Assembly (NCBI GenBank): GCA_002746415.1
Contig: NVXD01000020.1
Location: forward strand, 34,287 to 98,286
DNA from: Flavobacteriaceae bacterium
GTDB lineage: Bacteria > Bacteroidota > Bacteroidia > Flavobacteriales > Flavobacteriaceae
Direction: 5' to 3'
Length of the DNA stretch: 64,000 nucleotides
The notes below the pieces were generated by a model. It searched no databases and had not been told where the DNA came from. It worked only from the letters and a program-made list of their open reading frames with translations. A program made the position numbers and the translations under genes. Of the stretch, positions 27,823-35,196 are shown in pieces (position 1 is the first letter of the stretch; each line of letters begins with the position of its first letter).

Positions 27823-29199
27823 ATGAAAAAAACGGTCGTACTTAATGTGGTTGGATTAACCCAAAGGCTTATTGGGAAACATACTCCATTTATAGCATCG
27901 TTTTTAAAAAAAGGAAGTGCGTCAACAATTACTCCTGTAATTCCTGCAGTAACTTGCAGTGCACAAACTACCTATCTTACTGGAAAATGGCCTTCTGAGC
28001 ATGGAATAGTAGGTAATGGCTGGTATTTTAAGGAAGAGTGTGAAGTTAAATTTTGGCACCAGTCCAACCAACTTGTGCAAAGCGAAAAAATTTGGGACAA
28101 ACTCAAGAAAGTAGATGAAAATTTTACCAGCGCCAATCTTTTCTGGTGGTACAATATGTATTCAACTGCGGATTTTAGTGTTACACCAAGACCTAATTAT
28201 TTGGCTGACGGACGAAAAATTCCAGATGTATATTCAAACCCTCCAGAATTACGAGATACGCTTCAAAAGGAGTTGGGGACTTTTCCATTATTTCATTTTT
28301 GGGGCCCAAAAACTTCTATAAAATCCTCCCAATGGATTGCTGATTCCGCTATTAAGACAGATGAGTTGCACGATCCAACACTTACTTTAGTGTATTTACC
28401 GCATTTAGATTATAATATTCAGCGACATGGGATAAATTTTAAACACATTTCTAATGATTTAAAAGAGATTGATGGGGTAGTACAACAGTTGGTGAATTAT
28501 TATGAAAAGCAAGGTGCACATGTCATTTTATTATCTGAGTATGGTATTACGAATGTGAACAACCCCATTCATTTAAATCGAATACTACGTTCTAAAGGAT
28601 ATGTGGGCATTAGAGAAGAACGTGGATTAGAGCTTTTGGATGCAGGGAATAGTAAGGCTTTTACCGTTGCAGACCATCAAATTGCACATGTTTACTTGAA
28701 TGACATATCCATTAAGGATGAGGTAATAAAACTGTTGCAAGGGGTGTCTGGAGTAGAAAAAGTACTGTCGGGCAATGAAATAAAAGCGGCAAATCTCAAT
28801 CACGAAAGATGTGGGGATTTGGTAGTTTTGGCTGATAAGGATTCATGGTTTACCTATTATTATTGGTTAGACGATAATAAAGCTCCTGATTTTGCAAGAA
28901 TGGTAGCTATTCATAAAAAACCGGGTTATGACCCAGTTGAAATGTTTACGGATCCACAGGATAAGCTTGTGATTCCTAAAATCCTTTGGAAACTAGTTAA
29001 AAAGAAAATGGGCTTTAGGACATTGATGAATGTGATACCTCTCAAAGCAGAATTAGTGAAAGGGTCACATGGTAGAATTCCAGAAGAGAAAGACGATTAT
29101 CCAATATTAATTAGTAACAATCCATTATATAATAATGAACCAACCATCCAAGCGGTGGATGTTTTTTCAGTTATAGAGAAGCATGTTTTAAATCAATAA
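27823..29199 (+). CDS. eboF: EboF, alkaline phosphatase-fold phosphodiesterase/pyrophosphatase
   Basis: A 458-residue protein of the nucleotide pyrophosphatase/phosphodiesterase family in the alkaline phosphatase superfamily. The nucleophile Thr is in the segment PAVTCSAQTTYLTGKWPSEHG, and metal ligands appear in YLPHLDYNIQRHG, LLSEYGI and KGSHGR. No signal peptide is seen. It probably hydrolyses a phosphoester made by the other Ebo enzymes; substrate unknown. It is followed 3 bases later by a TMEM220-like gene. Confidence 0.85.
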   Translation: MKKTVVLNVVGLTQRLIGKHTPFIASFLKKGSASTITPVIPAVTCSAQTTYLTGKWPSEHGIVGNGWYFKEECEVKFWHQSNQLVQSEKIWDKLKKVDENFTSANLFWWYNMYSTADFSVTPRPNYLADGRKIPDVYSNPPELRDTLQKELGTFPLFHFWGPKTSIKSSQWIADSAIKTDELHDPTLTLVYLPHLDYNIQRHGINFKHISNDLKEIDGVVQQLVNYYEKQGAHVILLSEYGITNVNNPIHLNRILRSKGYVGIREERGLELLDAGNSKAFTVADHQIAHVYLNDISIKDEVIKLLQGVSGVEKVLSGNEIKAANLNHERCGDLVVLADKDSWFTYYYWLDDNKAPDFARMVAIHKKPGYDPVEMFTDPQDKLVIPKILWKLVKKKMGFRTLMNVIPLKAELVKGSHGRIPEEKDDYPILISNNPLYNNEPTIQAVDVFSVIEKHVLNQ

Positions 29200-29202
29200 A
29201 TT

Positions 29203-29568
29203 ATGAGCAAATTTTTTAAAATTTTAGGAATGGTTTTTACGGTATTGTTTATTTATGCCGCAGTTGTGCAATACAATGACCCAGACGCTTTGTTATGGTG
29301 TGCTATTTATGGATTAGCTGCATTGGCTTCCATCTTGTTTTCTATGGATAGGCTTAACCTATTATCTGCTGTTGTTTTAACAATAGGATGTTTCATTGGA
29401 GTTTTTGTTAGTTGGCCAGAACAATATGAAGGTATTGTAATTGGAGAGGGCAATATTGTAAACATAGAAAAAGGTAGGGAAGCATTGGGGTTGTTAATTG
29501 TTGCGGTAGCAATGTTGGTATACGCCCTTAGAATTGTATATGTTGGGAAGAGAAAGGCAAAGTCCTAA
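29203..29568 (+). CDS. TMEM220-like membrane protein
   Basis: A 121-residue protein with four hydrophobic segments matching the transmembrane family 220 pattern (YAAVVQYNDPDALLWCAIYG near residue 20). The family occurs in animals and bacteria and has no known function. It begins 3 bases after eboF and so is probably transcribed with the ebo operon. The last codon and stop lie in a perfect 18-base palindrome (29561-29578). Confidence 0.82.
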   Translation: MSKFFKILGMVFTVLFIYAAVVQYNDPDALLWCAIYGLAALASILFSMDRLNLLSAVVLTIGCFIGVFVSWPEQYEGIVIGEGNIVNIEKGREALGLLIVAVAMLVYALRIVYVGKRKAKS

Positions 29569-29598
29569 ATTTAGGACTTAAAAAGCATTTCTTATAGC

Positions 29599-31422
29599 TT
29601 ATAAATCCAAATCAAATTCTTTTCTAAGAAGATCTATAGCTGGGTTTTTCTCGCGTAATTTTTCATATTTCTCCTCGGGAGTAAAGGCAAATTTTTTGGC
29701 AACAGCCTCATTGACAGATATCTGTAGTTCAATAAAGTAATTATTGAGCTTCAGTTTTAAATATTCCATTAGTTCATATTGCTCTCGCTCAATTTCCTTT
29801 TTCATGGTGTCATTTGGTAGTTCTATCCAAATGGTGGTGGTGTCGTTTCTAAGCTTTGGAACATCTGATGCCAGATTAGAAGCCAATATTTTTTGCCCTT
29901 TTTTATCGATTACTTCAACAAAGTCATTCCAATGTTTTTGCATGTCCTCCTCAGCAAAAAGGTCCTTGGGTAATTTAGTTTTATCAATAGCCTCTCCTTT
30001 TCTTTGAAGCTCATGCTCCTTTTTTGCCTTTAAACTAGATATGGATAAACCAGACACTCTTTTGGGTGGCGTTTTGATGTTAATTTTAGGAGGTGCTGAT
30101 TGCTGTAATTCCTTTAGAATAGGCTTTTCTAAAACTTTTATTCTAGGTTCTGCATCAGCAATGGCGACTTCTGAAGTTTTATTTTGTACAATTGTTTTAT
30201 TGTCAATTGATGCAACTTCAAGTTGTTCAGGTGCTTTTTTTTCTGAAACTATGGTTTCTTTAGGTGGCTTGGAGGTTGGAGCAGCCGACTTAAAGAAAGA
30301 AGCTGGTATTATAAAATCAATTGTTTTACCGTTTAGAGCTACGGATTCAGGATTTTTTTTTTCTCCATCGTAATTGATAGAGGCTAATTTCATTAATGCA
30401 AGTTCTACAAGTAATCTTTGGTTTCTACTTGTTTTATACTTTAAGTCAGTGTCATTGGCAATGTCTATAGCTTTAAGCAGAAAGGTAGTGGATGCTTTCT
30501 TTGACTGTTCCCCATAACTTTTCTTGGTGTCATCACCTACTTCCAAAAGACTAATGGTAACCTCATGTTGGCAAACCATTAAATCCCTAAAGTGGGAGGC
30601 GAGGCCAGATATAAAATGATGTCCATCAAAACCTTTCGCCAAGGTATCATTGAACAATAGCAATAAAGATGGAATGTTATTTTCAAGTATTAAATCTGTA
30701 GCAGAAAAATAGGTGTCATAATCCAATACGTTTAAATTCTCCGTAACCGATTTTCGTGTCAATTCTTTTCCAGAAAAACTAACCACTCGATCAAAGATGG
30801 AAAGGGCATCTCGCATGGCACCATCTGCCTTTTGTGCAATGATGTGTAAAGCGCTATCTTCAGCTATAACCCCTTGTTGTTCAGCAATATATTTAAGGTA
30901 GTTAGCAGCATCTTTTACTGTAATTCGTTTAAAGTCAAATATTTGACATCGGGAAAGGATGGTTGGGATTATTTTATGCTTCTCAGTGGTAGCCAAAATA
31001 AAAATAGCATGTTTTGGAGGCTCCTCTAATGTCTTTAAAAAAGCATTAAAGGCCGATTGAGAAAGCATATGCACCTCATCTATAATGTACACCTTGTATT
31101 TTCCCACTTGTGGTGGAATACGCACTTGGTCTATTAAACTCCTGATGTCATCAACAGAGTTATTTGAGGCTGCATCTAGTTCAAAAATATTGAAGGCAAA
31201 ATCTTCATCAGCAGGCGCTGCATCGTCTTCATTTATTTTTTTTGCCAAAATACGGGCACAGGTGGTTTTACCCACGCCTCTTGGTCCAGTAAATAAAAGT
31301 GCCTGAGCCAAATGATTGTTTTCAATAGCATTTAATAAGGTATTGGTAATAGCCTCCTGTCCCACAACATCTTTAAATGTCTGGGGTCTGTACTTGCGTG
31401 CCGATACAACAAAAGGTTCCAA
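29599..31422 (-). CDS. dnaX: DNA polymerase III subunit gamma/tau
   Basis: A 607-residue clamp-loader ATPase. The AAA+ module has Walker A GPRGVGKT (residues 46-53), DEVHM and LEEPP. Residues 64-78, where E. coli DnaX carries a four-cysteine zinc module, are a short acidic segment (NEDDAAPADEDF) with no Cys; this absence is shared by flavobacterial DnaX proteins. A Lys/Pro-rich linker (about 350-480) leads to the tau-type C-terminus. The start is TTG at 31422; a TAA two codons upstream excludes an earlier start and the conserved N-terminus starts here. It is divergent from rnpB. Confidence 0.94.
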   Translation of the reverse strand: MEPFVVSARKYRPQTFKDVVGQEAITNTLLNAIENNHLAQALLFTGPRGVGKTTCARILAKKINEDDAAPADEDFAFNIFELDAASNNSVDDIRSLIDQVRIPPQVGKYKVYIIDEVHMLSQSAFNAFLKTLEEPPKHAIFILATTEKHKIIPTILSRCQIFDFKRITVKDAANYLKYIAEQQGVIAEDSALHIIAQKADGAMRDALSIFDRVVSFSGKELTRKSVTENLNVLDYDTYFSATDLILENNIPSLLLLFNDTLAKGFDGHHFISGLASHFRDLMVCQHEVTISLLEVGDDTKKSYGEQSKKASTTFLLKAIDIANDTDLKYKTSRNQRLLVELALMKLASINYDGEKKNPESVALNGKTIDFIIPASFFKSAAPTSKPPKETIVSEKKAPEQLEVASIDNKTIVQNKTSEVAIADAEPRIKVLEKPILKELQQSAPPKINIKTPPKRVSGLSISSLKAKKEHELQRKGEAIDKTKLPKDLFAEEDMQKHWNDFVEVIDKKGQKILASNLASDVPKLRNDTTTIWIELPNDTMKKEIEREQYELMEYLKLKLNNYFIELQISVNEAVAKKFAFTPEEKYEKLREKNPAIDLLRKEFDLDL

Positions 31423-31470
31423 TGTTTATGCTTATTTACCTGACGTTATCTGTGTCAGTAGGTTCTACTA

Positions 31471-31478
31471 CAAATATA
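31471..31478 (-). promoter_or_regulatory. dnaX -7 element
   Basis: TATATTTG on the minus strand fits TAnnTTTG, about 50 bases before the dnaX start. No clear -33 element was found. Confidence 0.35.
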
Positions 31479-31543
31479 AAAATAGCAATGTATTATAGGC
31501 TTTATTTGGATGACTTTAACCTAATTTTTATTAACAATTGATT

Positions 31544-31551
31544 TACCTTTG
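31544..31551 (+). promoter_or_regulatory. rnpB -7 element
   Basis: TACCTTTG matches TAnnTTTG and lies 5 bases before the first base of the RNase P RNA, at the right distance for initiation there. Confidence 0.5.
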
Positions 31552-31556
31552 CCTCA

Positions 31557-31880
31557 GCAGGTCACCTTATCGCCGCGCCAATGGTGCGGAGGAAAGTCCG
31601 GACACCATAGTGCAGTATAGCGGGTAACGCCCGTCCACCTAAGGGTGAGGACCAGTGCAACAGAAAGAATGTACAGATAATGCTGTAGTGAAACCAGGTA
31701 AACTCTATGCGGTGCAACGTCATGTAAATCAGTGTTTGAGGGTGCACGCCCGAGCTGAAGGGTAGGCGGTTAGAGCTTTTGGGTAACCAAGAGCCTAGAT
31801 AAATGATAGGGGCATTCTAACGTATTAGGAAGAAATTCTGAAACAAGTTTAGAATGAACAGAATCCGGCTTATGACCTGC
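31557..31880 (+). ncRNA. rnpB: RNase P RNA component, bacterial type A
   Basis: The catalytic RNA that removes the 5' leader from tRNA precursors. The first helix pairs GCAGGTC at 31557 with GACCTGC ending at 31880. The universally conserved GAGGAAAGTCCGGAC lies near the 5' end, CAACAGAAAG in the centre and ACAGAATCCGGCTTAT near the 3' end; the last two bases of each distal segment form the P4 core. Length of 324 bases is typical of Bacteroidota. It is followed by a nine-T run and preceded by a -7 promoter element. Confidence 0.95.
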
Positions 31881-31889
31881 TTTTTTTTT
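31871..31889 (+). terminator. rnpB 3' terminator
   Basis: The 3' arm of the first RNase P helix is followed directly by nine T bases, so the terminal helix and the T-run likely end transcription. Confidence 0.6.
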
Positions 31890-31925
31890 CGTAATTCATT
31901 GATTCAGTGGTGCTTTGTGTTTTTT

Positions 31926-32927
31926 TTAATTTGCTCTATAATTGCCTTGTGCATAGGAAGCTACGATGCTGCTATTTGCGGTTTTGCAATTGTTCGGAAA
32001 GTCAAAGAAATAAATGCAGTCTGGTAAGCCGTTTGTAAAAGAAATTCTTACCCACCCATTGGCACTACTACCAAATCCTTTATAACTGTAATTTGCTGTG
32101 GCATTTACGGGTCTTCCCTCAGTATCCTTGGATTGGATTACCAAACCAGAAATACTATTGGGTACATACCGATTAAAGGACCAAGTTTGGGCTTGGTTGG
32201 CAACAAGATCATCAAATAATTTTGTCAAATTTTGTGTTCCAATAGGGCCGCCAGATTTTTTCATGCTAGCATATTTACTACTTCCCTGCATACGTATAGC
32301 AGACTTATTTAGGGCAAATAGTTTAAGGTTTTCTTCAAACCTCCTTACACCAGGACTATTACAAGGGTTTAATTTAAAAATTTGAGCCATGTCATTTTGC
32401 AACCCTTTGACTTTATGCATTAAATCCACAGAATTACCCATAGCATTCGGGTCTGTAATCATGGCAAATACAGTTTGCAAACCATTGGCTCTTTGAGTGC
32501 TTTCAATTTCCATTTTGGCATTATATAGATCCGGTCGGGCATATAGCCTGGTTCCCACCCATTTCCATTCAATACATACCCTACTGAGTTCATTCCCGTA
32601 AATGTTTCGGGATACCTCTTCTGTCGCACAGACCTGTTCCATGATTTCCACTTTATTTGAAGGTGAATATGTAGGGCATTGTTTGCCAAAAGTTCTAAGA
32701 TATTGCTCAAAAATCATGAGAAACTCCGAATCGCTTGGCTTCAATTCAATATTTTCATAATGACCTCTAAATAAGTAATCGTAAAACTCAGCATAGTACA
32801 ACCCATCTGTGTGGAATTCTATTACTTGTTCCCTATTATCCAGATTTTCTATTGATTTATTTACAAAAGAAGCGGTTATTACAAAGACAAAACCTAGGCC
32901 TAGAAGGCTAGTGAAGAAATTTCTCAT
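31926..32927 (-). CDS. Secreted protein of unknown function
   Basis: A 333-residue protein with an N-terminal hydrophobic signal (MRNFFTSLLGLGFVFVITASF). The mature part contains about seven Cys residues, several in CPTYS, VCATE, VCIEW, NPCNSPGV and PDCIYFF contexts, which could form disulfides. The C-terminal third (about 240-333) looks beta-rich and resembles a small extracellular domain. No family was recognised. It is an orphan between rnpB and rsmD on its own transcript. Confidence 0.65.
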   Translation of the reverse strand: MRNFFTSLLGLGFVFVITASFVNKSIENLDNREQVIEFHTDGLYYAEFYDYLFRGHYENIELKPSDSEFLMIFEQYLRTFGKQCPTYSPSNKVEIMEQVCATEEVSRNIYGNELSRVCIEWKWVGTRLYARPDLYNAKMEIESTQRANGLQTVFAMITDPNAMGNSVDLMHKVKGLQNDMAQIFKLNPCNSPGVRRFEENLKLFALNKSAIRMQGSSKYASMKKSGGPIGTQNLTKLFDDLVANQAQTWSFNRYVPNSISGLVIQSKDTEGRPVNATANYSYKGFGSSANGWVRISFTNGLPDCIYFFDFPNNCKTANSSIVASYAQGNYRAN

Positions 32928-33066
32928 GTACTTAATATATTGGTTGGTATGGACTCGAAGGTTACTAAAATTGACTGATTATTAGATAAATATACAAAAA
33001 TCATGTAAAATCTCTCATAAACATTCTGTGGAATACAATTTAGCCTTTTGCGCTTTCTTCAGTGGT

Positions 33067-33133
33067 AAAAATACGGCAGCAATTAATTTTCGCTAGCTGT
33101 TGCGTTAAAGAAACTGAACGCACTGCTGCCGTA
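33067..33133 (-). terminator. rsmD terminator overlapping the coding sequence
   Basis: On the minus strand TACGGCAGCA (33133-33124) pairs with TGCTGCCGTA (33081-33072), followed by TTTTT. The 42-base loop holds a smaller stem TGCGTT/AACGCA. The upstream arm and inner stem lie inside the last codons of rsmD. Confidence 0.55.
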
Positions 33134-33634
33134 CTTTTTTAATTTGGTAAAGTGTTCTTGCTCAGATAAGTTGGTCTGTTTAAAGTGTTCAATAATCAAT
33201 TGCCCATCTTCTGCTAGCATATTATTGGCAAAGACCAATGCTACTATTTTGCAAAAATCTTCAAAAGGTAGGTCGTAAGGGGGGTCGGCAAAGATAATAT
33301 CAAATTTCCCTTTTTGTCTTTCCAAGTATTTAAAGACATCGCTCTTAATAGTGGAAATATCCATCTGAAGCTCTTCAGAGGTCTTATTTATAAATTTAAT
33401 ACAACCATGATTGGCATCAACGGCTATAATCTCGGAAGTGCCTCTAGAGGCAAATTCATAGCTTATGTTTCCGGTGCCAGCAAAAAGGTCAAGAATAGTA
33501 AGGTCTTCAAAATAATATGAATTGTTCAGGATGTTGAACAATCCTTCTTTGGCCATATCTGTTGTAGGGCGAACCGGTAATTTCTTAGGTGCGGTAATCC
33601 GAAGGCTTTTATGTTTTCCTGAAACGATACGCAT
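33083..33634 (-). CDS. rsmD: 16S rRNA (guanine-966-N2)-methyltransferase
   Basis: A 183-residue SAM-dependent methyltransferase that modifies G966 of 16S rRNA. The SAM motif is ILDLFAGTGNISYEFASRG and the catalytic motif IIFADPPYDLP. Start overlaps the upstream DUF3822 stop by one base (TAATG), so they are coupled. Its 3' end forms part of the terminator. Confidence 0.93.
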   Translation of the reverse strand: MRIVSGKHKSLRITAPKKLPVRPTTDMAKEGLFNILNNSYYFEDLTILDLFAGTGNISYEFASRGTSEIIAVDANHGCIKFINKTSEELQMDISTIKSDVFKYLERQKGKFDIIFADPPYDLPFEDFCKIVALVFANNMLAEDGQLIIEHFKQTNLSEQEHFTKLKKYGSSAFSFFNATASEN

Positions 33635-34467
33635 TATAGAGCATTTAAAACGGTGAAGTCTATTGTTTCCTTGTCCAGTTCAGTTGCCAAATATGGAATA
33701 TTCTCTGGAACATATATGGAAATGTTTTTGATATACTGGTAACATAATGTATGCACCTCATCTCCCTCATCTACACCACCAAACAATCTCAATTTTATGG
33801 TATCGGTATCCAACTTTAGCTGTTCAAGAGTAAAAAGCAAGTAGTAGATGAAATCTTCTTTAGTGTGGTAAGTAAAACTATTATAAAATAATAAGTTCTT
33901 TTGTGAGATTACAATAACCTCCATTTGCATTTTGGATACATGAACATAGCAAACAGCTTCTTTGCCATTGCTATGATTGTTTAAAAGGGTTTGTATGAGT
34001 ACAGTACCATTGTGTTTAAACTCAAATGCTCCATAAAGCTCGTAAATGTAATTATTGATGTTTACAAAAGGCACATAAACATTAATCATTTCATAAGGCG
34101 CTATTTCGTCATAGGCCATATGGTCATTTTCTAAAATTTTTATATTGAACTTTAAGTAATTAGCCAGTTCATCAGTGTTAAAGAGGGCTTTAGGGACTAG
34201 GCTAAAAAGATCATTTTTATGAATGACCACAACTTCAGAGAAGCTGGCTTTATGAATGTTATGTTTTTCTATAAATGCTTTTAATTCTTTTTGAAGTTCA
34301 TAGGGATTAAGCTCTTCGTTAAAAACCAAGCTCTCAGATAATAACAGGGTATTGTCAATAGTATCCATCACACAAAAAGAAAGTCCATTCAAGCTAGCTT
34401 GAATGGACAATTTTTTATAATCCGAAGACGTATTGTCTAAACTTTTATTATTTGTTTTTTCTGTCAT
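33634..34467 (-). CDS. DUF3822 family protein
   Basis: A 277-residue protein of the Bacteroidota-specific DUF3822 family. Its pattern of beta-rich segments (SLNGLSFCVMDT near the start; CYVHVSKMQMEVIVIS and KLRLFGGVDEGDE further on) resembles the ASKHA fold of PilM/FtsA, although no phosphate loops are clear. Start at 34467 overlaps the upstream pilin-like gene by 20 bases; an ATG at 34488 is an alternative. It is coupled to rsmD. Function unknown. Confidence 0.82.
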   Translation of the reverse strand: MTEKTNNKSLDNTSSDYKKLSIQASLNGLSFCVMDTIDNTLLLSESLVFNEELNPYELQKELKAFIEKHNIHKASFSEVVVIHKNDLFSLVPKALFNTDELANYLKFNIKILENDHMAYDEIAPYEMINVYVPFVNINNYIYELYGAFEFKHNGTVLIQTLLNNHSNGKEAVCYVHVSKMQMEVIVISQKNLLFYNSFTYHTKEDFIYYLLFTLEQLKLDTDTIKLRLFGGVDEGDEVHTLCYQYIKNISIYVPENIPYLATELDKETIDFTVLNAL

Positions 34468-35095
34468 ATACTGGTGGCCAGTTTCCATTAGTGCTTACAT
34501 CTACCAATGAACCTACAGTAATTTCGCTACCATTTACTTCATTAACATTGATATGTGTGTTTTCTCTGGATAATAGGTCTTTAGGTTGGTCAAATAGAAC
34601 GACACTCTTTTTTACCTTAGCCTCAAAAACAGATGCTTTATAGCCACTTTTGTCAATTTGATCTGCTTTCATTTCAAATTTTTCCCCTTTGGCAGCTCCA
34701 GGAACATTCATCATTGTTTTATAACGGGTATTGCTTTTAAACAAGGAATCTTTTACGCTAACAAAGCCTAAAGTGTCAATAATGATTGTGTCTACTTGCA
34801 TGTCAATTTGATACGACTTGTTATAACGCATAAAAGAGGAATCTCTTTGTTGTGTTATGGTATACCTTCCAGTATCAACGAACGCTACCAATGTATTAAA
34901 ATCATTGGCAAATTTTCCATTTACTGTTTTGTAGGCTTCCTGAGAATTTCTAATGTCTTTTAGTGAAGATATTATTTTTGAATATCGTTCTTCCTTTATT
35001 TTTTTAAACTCAATAGGACCGTTTACAGAACTATAAATTAGGTATCCCAGTAAGATAGATATTATCCAAAGCGCAACTTGTAATATGGTCTTCAT
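34448..35095 (-). CDS. Single-pass membrane protein with pilin-like N-terminal part
   Basis: A 215-residue protein with one N-terminal transmembrane helix (about residues 5-23) followed by a helix and the segment DIRNSQEAYKTVNGKFANDF, reminiscent of the post-helix region of type IV pilins and pseudopilins. There is no prepilin peptidase site. The rest is beta-rich. ATG at 35095 is chosen over one at 35131, which has no support. It overlaps the DUF3822 gene and is divergent from the RecD-like helicase gene. Function unknown. Confidence 0.68.
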   Translation of the reverse strand: MKTILQVALWIISILLGYLIYSSVNGPIEFKKIKEERYSKIISSLKDIRNSQEAYKTVNGKFANDFNTLVAFVDTGRYTITQQRDSSFMRYNKSYQIDMQVDTIIIDTLGFVSVKDSLFKSNTRYKTMMNVPGAAKGEKFEMKADQIDKSGYKASVFEAKVKKSVVLFDQPKDLLSRENTHINVNEVNGSEITVGSLVDVSTNGNWPPVYDRKNK

Positions 35096-35182
35096 TTTAT
35101 CTGTGTTAATTAAATTTTGTGATTGACACAAATTTACATTTTTTTTTTAATCACAAAAGTATTTTGCCCTTAAAATCATTAT

Positions 35183-35190
35183 TATATTTG
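35183..35190 (+). promoter_or_regulatory. -7 element of the RecD-like helicase gene
   Basis: TATATTTG matches TAnnTTTG; TTG at 35164-35166 lies 16 bases upstream. Initiation would fall almost on the start codon at 35197, so the transcript would be leaderless or nearly so. Confidence 0.35.
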
Positions 35191-35196
35191 GTGCTT

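Noticed and set aside
29561..29578. Perfect 18-base palindrome at the end of the TMEM220 gene as a terminator
   Set aside because: It has no loop and no T-run on either side; it may be a chance or operator-like palindrome and is only noted.
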